Positions 1-5,229 of a stretch of 5,229 nucleotides of DNA are shown piece by piece (the stretch's first letter is position 1; each line of letters starts with the position of its first letter). Below the pieces are notes generated by a model. It worked only from the letters and a program-made list of their open reading frames with translations, did no database searches and had not been told where the DNA came from. The stretch comes from Pseudomonadota bacterium (GTDB lineage Bacteria; Pseudomonadota; Gammaproteobacteria; GRL18): assembly GCA_030632745.1 (NCBI GenBank), contig DAOVUE010000155.1:1-5229 (forward strand). Direction: 5' to 3'. The translations under genes and the position numbers were made by a program.

Positions 1-53
1 AAGTGCGTTTTTTTACACAACAATATGAACAACCACTAAATCAATTTTATCCC

Positions 54-944
54 TTACTGCTTATTTATATCATCGAGTTTCTTATAGGTTTCACCCAGGG
101 CCTGCAGTTCAGCATCAATATCGATTGCCTCCTTTTCTTCCTCGGGGGGATGTATTGTTAATGCTTCAGAGCTCTCAATTTCTTTGAGGGCTTCGTCCTC
201 AGCCATATTATCAGTTTTATTAAAGGCATCACCAAAATCTAATTCTGCATTAATAACATCCAGATCACGTATTTCATCCAAAGAAGGTAATTCATCCAGA
301 CGTTTGAGATTAAAATAATCCAGAAATTGCTTTGTTGAGGCATACATTGCCGGTTTTCCCGGTACATCACGGTGCCCGATAACCCGTACCCATTCTCTAT
401 CAACCAGAGTGCGGATAATCTGACTACTAACACTCACGCCGCGGATCGCTTCAATTTCACCACGGGTAATGGGCTGACGATAGGCAATTAAAGCCAGAGT
501 TTCTAATAAGGCTCGTGAATATCTTTGTGGTTTCTCATCCCATAAACGGGATACCCGGGGAGCAACTGACTGAGAAACCTGGAAGCGAAAACCACTGCTG
601 ACTTCCACTAATTCCACTCCACGCGACTGATAGTCTTCCATTAACTGCTCAATTATCTGCCGCAAAACACTTTTATCGACAGCTTCATCGGGTGAAAAAA
701 GACTGAGTATTTTATCTAAAGAAATGCTCTTACTTGCGGCTAAAACAGCAGCTTCAACAATATTTTTAATCTTATCCTGAGTAAGGGATTCCGCTGCAAC
801 TGCCGGGCTCTGTTCTGCTAAAGACATTTGTTTTAATGATTCCAGTACCTTTGCATCATCCAGCAGCGTACCATCGATTTTCTCTTTATTATTAAAGTTA
901 TTAGAGTTATTAGAGTTATCAGACTTTTTAATCTCATCAGTCAT
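54..944 (-). CDS. scpB: Segregation and condensation protein ScpB
   Basis: This 296-residue protein is the kite subunit of the SMC-ScpAB complex, which binds ScpA as a dimer and helps compact and segregate sister chromosomes in the cytoplasm. The conserved core runs from about residue 58 to 215 and fits the two winged-helix domains of the family. The first carries GVELVEVSSGFRFQV (109-123). The second carries RALLETLALIAYRQPITRGE (144-163) and then IRGV, GHRDVPGKPA (190-199) and YASTKQFLDYF, all hallmark ScpB stretches. The protein is longer than the roughly 200-residue Bacillus form because of a low-complexity Asn/Ser head (residues 8-19) and an acidic tail after about residue 225, which is common in proteobacterial ScpB. 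The start was chosen as the first ATG in the frame. A weak AAAGAG lies 10 nt upstream. The gene follows scpA in the same frame after 90 bp. Identification is firm; the exact N-terminus is less so. Confidence 0.96.
   Translation of the reverse strand: MTDEIKKSDNSNNSNNFNNKEKIDGTLLDDAKVLESLKQMSLAEQSPAVAAESLTQDKIKNIVEAAVLAASKSISLDKILSLFSPDEAVDKSVLRQIIEQLMEDYQSRGVELVEVSSGFRFQVSQSVAPRVSRLWDEKPQRYSRALLETLALIAYRQPITRGEIEAIRGVSVSSQIIRTLVDREWVRVIGHRDVPGKPAMYASTKQFLDYFNLKRLDELPSLDEIRDLDVINAELDFGDAFNKTDNMAEDEALKEIESSEALTIHPPEEEKEAIDIDAELQALGETYKKLDDINKQ
891..926 (-). repeat. 9-bp tandem repeat inside the scpB 5' end
   Basis: Four consecutive 9-bp units read attaaagtt, attagagtt, attagagtt and atcagactt on the plus strand. 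Two units are identical and the others differ at one or two bases. The unit is a multiple of three, so a change in copy number would keep the scpB frame. In the protein the array makes the Asn/Ser-rich stretch at residues 7-18, outside the winged-helix core. It is probably a slippage-prone simple repeat coding for a disordered linker. Confidence 0.8.
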
Positions 945-989
945 TATTAATTTACTCTTTTGTTTGAGACAGGTGTCTGAGCCGTAGGG

Positions 990-1041
990 TTAAGAGCCCT
1001 CAGCCCGTATAGATCAAGAGCCCTCAGCCATAGATCAAGAG
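990..1041 (-). repeat. Short tandem repeat spanning the scpA stop and the scpA-scpB spacer
   Basis: On the plus strand the 14-mer aagagccctcagcc occurs at 992-1005 and again at 1016-1029, 24 bp apart. The 12-mer atagatcaagag occurs at 1009-1020 and at 1030-1041, 21 bp apart. Read on the coding strand, the last copy contains the scpA stop codon (TGA, 1037-1035). The other copies carry a further TGA (1016-1014) and a TAA (992-990), all in the scpA frame. The pattern looks like tandem duplication of the gene's 3' end. It fills more than half of the 90-bp gap before scpB. Confidence 0.75.
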
Positions 1042-1940
1042 TCAAAGGAACTATCATCCAATGCGGTCAGAGCGGCCTCTGCACCATCGGTGTCAAGAGC
1101 ACTGCCTGACAGTGGTTTAACATGAATAGTCCCATAGGTTTCAGTCTGAACAATTTCCAGCAATCTTTGTTTACTCAATTCAAGGATCGCCAGGAAGGTC
1201 ACTACCACTCCGCCTTTACCTTCTTCAAAATTAAACAAGGAGGTAAAACTGGTAAAACCTTCACTACTGACTTTTTCCAGCACCATACTCATTCTTTCAC
1301 GAACAGACAGGGTTTCCCGCTCAATATTATGATGAGTAAACATAGTGGCACGCTGCATAACGCTCTGCATAGCCAGCATCAATTCTTTCATACTAATATC
1401 AGGATCCTGCTGTGGTGATGAATAATCTATTTCAGTAGAAACTGAAAAAAAATCACGTCCCATACGAGGTAATTCGTCAATATCCATAGCCGCTTTTTTG
1501 AAGCGTTCATATTCCTGTAGACGGCGAATCAGTTCTGCTCGCGGATCAGCCTCTTCATCTTCCAGCAATTCAGGACGCGGCAGCAGCATTCTGGATTTAA
1601 TTTCTGCCAGCATAGCAGCCATCACCAGATATTCTGCAGCCAGTTCAAACTGATAATCCTGCATCATTTCTACATACTTAATATACTGCTCAGTGATTTC
1701 AGCAATAGGAATATCCAGAATATCCAGATTTTGCCGTTTGATGAGATAAAGCAGTAAATCTAATGGCCCTTCAAAGGCTTCTAAAAATATTTCCAGAGCT
1801 TCAGGTGGAATATATAAGTCTTTAGGCAGTTCTGTAACAGGAGCTCCCTGCACATAAGCAAAGGGCATTTCTTCCTGTTGCGGATTATGCTTCTTTTCCT
1901 CCAGGATTTCCTCTACAGGTTCAGTCACATCTGTTCTCAT
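1035..1940 (-). CDS. scpA: Segregation and condensation protein ScpA (kleisin)
   Basis: This 301-residue protein is the kleisin subunit that bridges the SMC heads and binds ScpB. The N-terminal SMC-neck-binding helical region is clear: FLEAFEGPLDLLLYLIKRQN at 52-71, followed by ILDIPIAEITEQY and AAEYLVMAAMLAEIKSRMLL (101-120). A middle helix (PRAELIRRLQEYERFK) follows. The C-terminal winged helix is at about 240-275, with VVVTFLAILELSKQRLLEI. The ATG at 1940 lies 3 bp after the trpS stop (TAA-AGA-ATG) and has no clear ribosome site, which suggests translational coupling. A second candidate is Met25 (1868), preceded closely by AGGAAG; it would remove only a poorly conserved Glu/Lys-rich head. 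The tail after about residue 275 is low in conserved features and ends in a tandem repeat that carries the stop. The family call is very secure. Confidence 0.97.
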   Translation of the reverse strand: MRTDVTEPVEEILEEKKHNPQQEEMPFAYVQGAPVTELPKDLYIPPEALEIFLEAFEGPLDLLLYLIKRQNLDILDIPIAEITEQYIKYVEMMQDYQFELAAEYLVMAAMLAEIKSRMLLPRPELLEDEEADPRAELIRRLQEYERFKKAAMDIDELPRMGRDFFSVSTEIDYSSPQQDPDISMKELMLAMQSVMQRATMFTHHNIERETLSVRERMSMVLEKVSSEGFTSFTSLFNFEEGKGGVVVTFLAILELSKQRLLEIVQTETYGTIHVKPLSGSALDTDGAEAALTALDDSSFDS

Positions 1941-1943
1941 TCT

Positions 1944-3158
1944 TTAACGATAGGAAATGCCAATAGCCTGCCGCACTTCATCCAGTGTTTCTCTGGCTAA
2001 ATCAGAGGCAAATTCACGGCCTTCTGCAACTACTTTACGCACCAGAGAGCGATTTTCAGTAAATTCCCTGACTCTTTCCTGAATAGGTTGTAATTCTTTT
2101 TGTACTGCATCAATAATAGGACGCTTACATTCCAGGCAACCAATTCCCGCCGTTTTACAGCCTTCCTGCACCCAGTTTTTGACATCGTCATCTGAATACA
2201 CTTCATGTAACTGCCAGACGGGACATTTTGCCGGATCACCTGGATCACTTAGACGCACCCGATTCGTATCAGTGGGCATTTTACGTAATTTTTTATCCAC
2301 AGTTTGCATATCATCGCGTAGTGAAATAGTATTACCATAGGATTTAGACATTTTTTGTCCATCCAGACCGGGCATTTTAGAAGCCGGGGTTAATAAGGAT
2401 TGCGGTTCCGGCAAAATAATCTTACCCCCGCCTTCCAGATACCCGAACAGACGTTCCCTATCCCCCATAGTAATATTCTTCTGCCCTTCTAATAATGCCT
2501 GAGCCGTTTTAAGAGCTTCATGATCGCCCTGTTCCTGGAAACGATTGCGTAATTGTTTATACAGCTTGGCCTGTTTTTTACCCATTTTTTTAATGGATTC
2601 CTGTGCTTTTTGTTCAAAACCGGGCTCTTTGCCATAAAGATGGTTAAAACGTCGAGCCACTTCACGGGTTAATTCAATATGAGCTACCTGATCGGCACCC
2701 ACAGGCACCAGGCTTGCACGATAAACCAGGATATCAGCACTTTGTAATAAGGGATAACCTAAAAATCCATAGGTTGTCAGATCTTTTTCTTTTAGTTTTT
2801 CCTGTTGATCTTTAAAGGATGGAACACGCTCAAGCCAGCCCAGAGGCGTAATCATGGATAATAATAAGTGTAACTCTGCATGTTCAGGAACCTGAGACTG
2901 GATAAATATTTTTGCCGAACCCGGATTAACGCCGGCAGCCAGCCAGTCAATCACCATTTCCCAGGTACTTTCCTCAATATTCTCAGTGTCAGCATAATGA
3001 GTCGTCAGAGCATGCCAGTCAGCTGCAAAAAATAAGCAGTCATATTCATGCTGCAGTTTAATCCAGTTTTTTAAAACACCATGATAATGACCCAAATGAA
3101 GTTGTCCTGTGGGTCTCATGCCCGACAAAACTCGCTGCTGGTGAATTGGTACGCCCAT
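1944..3158 (-). CDS. trpS: Tryptophanyl-tRNA synthetase (long form)
   Basis: This class I aminoacyl-tRNA synthetase activates tryptophan with ATP and charges tRNA-Trp in the cytoplasm. Counting from the start chosen here (404 residues), the HIGH-type signature is HLGH at 21-24 within PTGQLHLGHYHG. The GADQ motif is at 154-157 and KMSKS at 269-273. Between GADQ and KMSKS, about residues 177-259, is an insertion rich in Lys, Gln and Glu that includes MGDRERLFGYLEGGGKI. It lengthens the protein well beyond the usual roughly 330 residues. I know the same insertion from the Pseudomonas-type long TrpRS. The C-terminal domain has GIGCLECKRPI (338-348). I place the start at the ATG at 3158 because AGGAG lies 5 nt before it. 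The ATG six codons upstream (3176) has no ribosome site, and the Shine-Dalgarno would fall inside the gene. It sits between the protease gene and scpA, and its stop nearly touches scpA. Confidence 0.97.
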   Translation of the reverse strand: MGVPIHQQRVLSGMRPTGQLHLGHYHGVLKNWIKLQHEYDCLFFAADWHALTTHYADTENIEESTWEMVIDWLAAGVNPGSAKIFIQSQVPEHAELHLLLSMITPLGWLERVPSFKDQQEKLKEKDLTTYGFLGYPLLQSADILVYRASLVPVGADQVAHIELTREVARRFNHLYGKEPGFEQKAQESIKKMGKKQAKLYKQLRNRFQEQGDHEALKTAQALLEGQKNITMGDRERLFGYLEGGGKIILPEPQSLLTPASKMPGLDGQKMSKSYGNTISLRDDMQTVDKKLRKMPTDTNRVRLSDPGDPAKCPVWQLHEVYSDDDVKNWVQEGCKTAGIGCLECKRPIIDAVQKELQPIQERVREFTENRSLVRKVVAEGREFASDLARETLDEVRQAIGISYR

Positions 3159-3163
3159 TGTGA

Positions 3164-3168
3164 CTCCT
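3164..3168 (-). promoter_or_regulatory. Shine-Dalgarno site of trpS
   Basis: The coding strand reads AGGAG, then TCACA, then ATG, giving a 5-nt spacer. It is the best ribosome site in the window. It decides the trpS start at 3158 against the upstream in-frame ATG at 3176, which has only AT-rich sequence before it. Confidence 0.8.
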
Positions 3169-3216
3169 ATAGTCATTAAAGATGGTAATTAAAAATTGAT
3201 TATCGGGTAGAATTTG

Positions 3217-3903
3217 TTATATAGCACTTAATAAGCGATAGAACACTTCAATATCCAGGCCGGAAATGGCTGATAACGCAATCAGAAACAGATTAACGAC
3301 GGGAAAGATAATACTGGATAACATTCCTGATAACATCAGGGCAATAATAATAAAAAAGCCATACGGCTCAATCTTACTGTATTGCATGGATGCTGCCGGT
3401 GGTAAAATCCCCGCCATAATACGTCCTCCATCAAGAGGTGGTATGGGCAGCAGGTTTAATACGCCTAAAATCACATTAATAGTAATGCCGGCAACAGGCA
3501 TTAATAAGAAAAACATGCTGATTGAAGAGCGGCTGTCAACAAACAACACACTGATATTTAAAAAAACGGCCCATAGAACAGCCATAATAAAATTGCTCAC
3601 CGGCCCTGCAAGGGCAACCCACATCATGTCTTTTTTAGGATTATGTAAATTCCGGGCATCAACGGGAACGGGCTTTGCCCAGCCAAAGGCAAAACCCGTA
3701 GCAAAAAGCATTAGAGCAGGCACTACTATCGTTCCGATGGGGTCGATGTGCTTAAGGGGGTTAAAGGTTAAACGCCCCATTAATCTTGCCGTGGCATCAC
3801 CTTTTTTATCTGCCATCCAGGCATGAGCTGCTTCATGTAAAGAAACTGCTAATAAAACAGGTAGAATCCATATTGTTATTTTTTGTATTGTTGCTGCATC
3901 CAT
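3217..3903 (-). CDS. M50-family site-2 protease, small membrane metalloprotease
   Basis: This 228-residue integral membrane protein belongs to the compact site-2 protease group (peptidase M50), which cleaves substrates within or near the membrane using zinc. The first membrane helix (about 9-29) carries the zinc motif HEAAH at 23-27, with Glu24 as the predicted catalytic base. It is followed by the family stretch GRLTFNPLKHIDPIGT (43-58). Further hydrophobic helices lie at about 57-75, 94-120, 129-150 and 182-215. The second active-site motif is NLLPIPPLDGGRI (150-162), in which Asp158 is the expected third zinc ligand. No PDZ or CBS domain is present, unlike RseP or the CBS-fused types, so the substrate cannot be inferred. 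It is found between yciO and trpS, as in many gammaproteobacteria, with no evident functional link. No Shine-Dalgarno precedes the start, but a TATAAT lies 6 nt upstream. Starting later would remove the zinc motif. Confidence 0.93.
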   Translation of the reverse strand: MDAATIQKITIWILPVLLAVSLHEAAHAWMADKKGDATARLMGRLTFNPLKHIDPIGTIVVPALMLFATGFAFGWAKPVPVDARNLHNPKKDMMWVALAGPVSNFIMAVLWAVFLNISVLFVDSRSSISMFFLLMPVAGITINVILGVLNLLPIPPLDGGRIMAGILPPAASMQYSKIEPYGFFIIIALMLSGMLSSIIFPVVNLFLIALSAISGLDIEVFYRLLSAI

Positions 3904-3909
3904 CGGAGC

Positions 3910-3915
3910 ATTATA
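3910..3915 (-). promoter_or_regulatory. Possible -10 box for the site-2 protease gene
   Basis: A perfect TATAAT on the minus strand ends 6 nt before the protease ATG. If used by the housekeeping sigma factor, transcription would start at or next to the ATG and give a leaderless mRNA, which would fit the lack of a Shine-Dalgarno. Against it, no recognisable -35 hexamer is found 16-18 nt upstream (best windows read TAACCT, ATAACC or GATAAC), and AT-rich spacers produce such matches by chance. Confidence 0.25.
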
Positions 3916-3959
3916 CCCTATAGTTATAAAAAGGTTATCAGAAGCTTATCAAAAGTGAA

Positions 3960-4580
3960 TTATGCAAAAGGTTCTGTATCACCTAATCCCTTACGCACAA
4001 CGACGGGAACATCTTCTTCAAAATCAATCACTGTGGTTGCTTCAAAGCCGCAAAAACCACCATCTATAATCAGATCCAGCTGATGTTCCAGTACCTGACG
4101 TATTTCATAGGGGTCGGTCATAGGAGAATCATCACCCGGCAATATTAATGTTGAACTGAGCAGGGGTTCACCCAGTTCTTCCAATAAGGCTTGTGCAATC
4201 ACATTGTCAGGAATGCGAATACCAATAGTTTTTCTTTTTGGATGCATTAAGCGTTTAGGAACTTCCCGGGTTGCTCTGAGAATAAAGGTATAGGCCCCTG
4301 GAGTATGAGCCTTGAGTAATCGATAATGAGAATTATCTGTTTGAGCATAAGTGCTGATATCAGAGAGATCACGACACACCAGAGTAAAATTATGCTGTTT
4401 ATCCAATTGTCTTATGCGGCGAATTTTATCCATTGACTGTTTATCACCAATACGACAGCCAATGGCGTAACCTGAATCGGTTGGATAAACAATAATTCCA
4501 CCTTTACGGATAATTTCTACCGCCTGAAGGACTAGTCTATGCTGCGGATTTTCATCATGTATCTGAAAAAATTGACTCAT
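3960..4580 (-). CDS. yciO: YciO-type Sua5/YrdC-fold protein (L-threonylcarbamoyladenylate synthase family)
   Basis: This 206-residue single-domain protein has the YrdC/Sua5 fold, a positively charged nucleotide/RNA-binding cleft. Landmarks are GGIIVYPTDSGYAIGC (27-42), the lysine/arginine stretch KIRRIRQLDKQHNFTLVC (52-69), TPGAYTFILRAT (93-104), GIRIPDN (120-126), GEPLLSSTLILPG (137-149) and TTVIDF with VVVRKGLGD (182-201). The PTDSGYAIG form and the overall length are those of YciO rather than TsaC, which makes threonylcarbamoyl-AMP for tRNA t6A37. Whether YciO proteins perform that reaction efficiently in vivo is less settled, so I give the family and not a definite reaction. The start was taken at the ATG with AGAG 9 nt upstream; this ribosome site is weak. 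It has its usual neighbours, with the PHP nuclease gene upstream and the site-2 protease gene downstream. Confidence 0.92.
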   Translation of the reverse strand: MSQFFQIHDENPQHRLVLQAVEIIRKGGIIVYPTDSGYAIGCRIGDKQSMDKIRRIRQLDKQHNFTLVCRDLSDISTYAQTDNSHYRLLKAHTPGAYTFILRATREVPKRLMHPKRKTIGIRIPDNVIAQALLEELGEPLLSSTLILPGDDSPMTDPYEIRQVLEHQLDLIIDGGFCGFEATTVIDFEEDVPVVVRKGLGDTEPFA

Positions 4581-4620
4581 TTAGTGACACTCTATATTTG
4601 TTAAATTTTTATCTGTATTT

Positions 4621-4650
4621 TAATAAAAGACGTTGCATGCAACGTCTCTA
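4621..4650 (-). terminator. Candidate intrinsic terminator or attenuator after the PHP gene
   Basis: Read on the minus strand, the palindrome at 4647-4628 can fold as an 8-bp stem (AGACGTTG pairing with CAACGTCT) with a CATG loop, and it is directly followed by TTTATTA. This is the layout of a Rho-independent terminator for transcripts leaving the PHP gene, about 94 nt beyond its stop and 48 nt before yciO. The T-run is broken by an A and the stem is only moderately GC-rich, so termination may be partial. No T-run follows on the plus strand. Confidence 0.45.
4628..4647. repeat. Perfect 20-bp palindrome
   Basis: AGACGTTGCATGCAACGTCT is its own reverse complement without a mismatch. From memory, very similar palindromes, often flanked by GTAGAG and CTCTAC, recur as dispersed extragenic elements in several bacterial groups, including cyanobacteria. 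Here one flank matches that extended form (CTCTACG on the right) and the other does not (AATAAA on the left). I could not search for further copies. Confidence 0.9.
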
Positions 4651-4658
4651 CGCCCCGT

Positions 4659-4701
4659 AGGAAGTGCCCTTGGGGTGCGCCCGAAGGAAGTGCCCTTGGG
4701 G
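4659..4701. repeat. Two 17-bp direct repeats, 26-bp period
   Basis: The 17-mer aggaagtgcccttgggg occurs at 4659-4675 and 4685-4701, separated by the 9 bases tgcgcccga. Each copy contains AGG-AAGTGC-CCT and can form a small hairpin. The copies' cccc/gggg flanks (ccccgt before the first, gcgcccga before the second) lengthen the stems imperfectly. The GC-rich block sits in an otherwise AT-rich gap, right next to the 20-bp palindrome. The two together look like one composite extragenic repeat inserted between the PHP gene and yciO. Confidence 0.85.
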
Positions 4702-4740
4702 GTACGGTGGTATGAATGATGGGATCTGAACCAACATTTC

Positions 4741-5229
4741 TTATAAAAACAGTTCCCAGACAGGTTTACATTTTTTGGGTAATTCAGCTCGTTGTCCCAA
4801 TTGTATCCAGCTAAAATCCGGATCATGAAAATCCGATCCTGTTGATGCATACAGGTCAAAATCATTGGCGTGGCAGGCCATGGTATTAATTTCATTAATA
4901 TTATAACGCCCGGAAACAACTTCCATTGCCTGACCGCCTGCTGCCGTAAAATCTTTTATTAATGCTCTCAGTTTTGTCCGTGTTAATTTATAACGAGCCG
5001 GGTGGGCAATAACAGCAATACCTCCAGCACCGGTTATCCAGCTGACGGCATCGCTCAATGAAGCCCAGTCACCCGTTACATGCCCAGGCTTGTTATTGAC
5101 CAGAAAGTGTTTAAACACATTAGCCACATTTTTGGCGTGTCCTGACTGTACAAGAAAATGCGCAAAATGCATTCTGCCCAGCATTTTTCCACCTGAAAAA
5201 CGCCATGCTCCCTCATAGGCCCCTTTAAT
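4741..5229 (-). CDS. PHP-domain phosphoesterase, RNase AM / 3',5'-nucleoside bisphosphate phosphatase type (C-terminal part)
   Basis: Only the last 162 codons are present; the frame stays open to the window edge, reading IKGAYEGAWRFSGGK before the first internal Met, so the ATG at 5184 is not the start. PHP proteins are metal-dependent phosphoesterases. This subgroup (E. coli YciV/Rnm, also called TrpH in annotation) degrades short RNA from the 5' end and/or hydrolyses nucleoside 3',5'-bisphosphates. Visible marks, counted from the edge, are LGRMHFAHFLVQSGH (17-31), which matches the insertion region of this subgroup, VIAHPARYKL (73-82) with the conserved His-Pro, and GSDFH (131-135), where Asp133 and His135 belong to the final metal-binding motif. 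The C-terminus PVWELFL is typical. The N-terminal HxH motif lies outside the window. It is upstream of yciO, the usual order. The 160-bp gap with a possible terminator suggests it may be a separate transcription unit. Confidence 0.88.
   Translation of the reverse strand: MKGAYEGAWRFSGGKMLGRMHFAHFLVQSGHAKNVANVFKHFLVNNKPGHVTGDWASLSDAVSWITGAGGIAVIAHPARYKLTRTKLRALIKDFTAAGGQAMEVVSGRYNINEINTMACHANDFDLYASTGSDFHDPDFSWIQLGQRAELPKKCKPVWELFL

Noticed and set aside
1..53. Start of a further gene after scpB (such as rluB)
   Set aside because: The stretch is AT-rich and has stop codons and no convincing start or ribosome site; any such gene begins outside the window.
239..433. 64-codon minus-strand open frame inside scpB
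   Set aside because: It is an alternative-frame shadow over the second winged helix of ScpB.
1122..1418. 98-codon plus-strand open frame inside scpA
   Set aside because: It is antisense to the conserved C-terminal half of ScpA, and the product has no recognisable features.
2030..2248. 72-codon minus-strand open frame inside trpS
   Set aside because: It is an alternative-frame shadow over the conserved C-terminal domain of TrpRS.
3159..3216. Terminator or tryptophan-responsive leader before trpS
   Set aside because: The 58-bp gap has no stable GC-rich hairpin, no Trp-codon leader peptide and no T-box features; only the ribosome site is supportable.
3266..3826. 186-codon plus-strand open frame antisense to the site-2 protease
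   Set aside because: The opposite strand encodes a convincing M50 protease with all active-site motifs. The antisense product shows no family features and is a codon-bias shadow.
4581..4620. Possible promoter for yciO (TATAGA with an upstream AATACA)
   Set aside because: Both hexamers are poor matches and the implied start would leave only a few bases before the ATG. AT-rich sequence gives this by chance.
4620..4919. 99-codon minus-strand open frame overlapping the end of the PHP gene and the repeat gap
   Set aside because: It lies in another frame over the clearly coding PHP 3' end, and its C-terminal third is a translation of the palindromic repeat. It has no recognisable domain or ribosome site.

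Overview
The window is about 5.2 kb of ordinary bacterial chromosome. Every gene I can support lies on the minus strand, so the transcription order runs from high to low coordinates: PHP-domain nuclease/phosphatase (5' end beyond the window) - YciO-type Sua5/YrdC-fold protein - M50 site-2 protease - trpS - scpA - scpB. Moderate AT richness, this gene order and the long TrpRS with an internal insertion are what I associate with gammaproteobacteria of the Pseudomonas / purple-sulfur / thiotrophic or methanotrophic type that use SMC-ScpAB rather than MukBEF. I cannot name a genus from the sequence.

Region by region. Positions 5229-4741 hold the last 162 codons of the PHP gene. Positions 4740-4581 form the only sizeable gap (160 bp). 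It holds a perfect 20-bp palindrome with a T-rich tail on the minus strand, plus two 17-bp direct repeats 26 bp apart. It looks like a copy of a dispersed extragenic palindromic element that may also act as a terminator. Positions 4580-3960 encode the YciO protein. A 56-bp gap follows, then the site-2 protease (3903-3217), a 58-bp gap carrying a good Shine-Dalgarno sequence, and trpS (3158-1944). scpA starts 3 bp after the trpS stop. scpB follows scpA after 90 bp that contain an in-frame tandem repeat. Positions 1-53 are AT-rich and hold no supportable gene; a neighbour such as rluB often follows scpB but is not visible here.

The genes do not form one pathway. ScpA and ScpB are the kleisin and kite subunits of the SMC condensin-like complex and act together on chromosome segregation. 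TrpRS charges tRNA-Trp. YciO is an RNA-related paralogue of the threonylcarbamoyl-adenylate synthase family. The PHP protein is probably the RNase AM / nucleoside 3',5'-bisphosphate phosphatase type. The M50 protein is a small multi-pass intramembrane metalloprotease. Close spacing from yciO onward suggests one operon, possibly with internal promoters.

I found no defence system, CRISPR array, mobile-element gene or new multi-gene system. The points worth a second look are small: a start-site correction for trpS, the composite palindromic repeat, the stop-codon-bearing tandem repeat at the scpA-scpB junction, a 9-bp microsatellite within scpB, and a TATAAT placed so that the protease mRNA could be leaderless.
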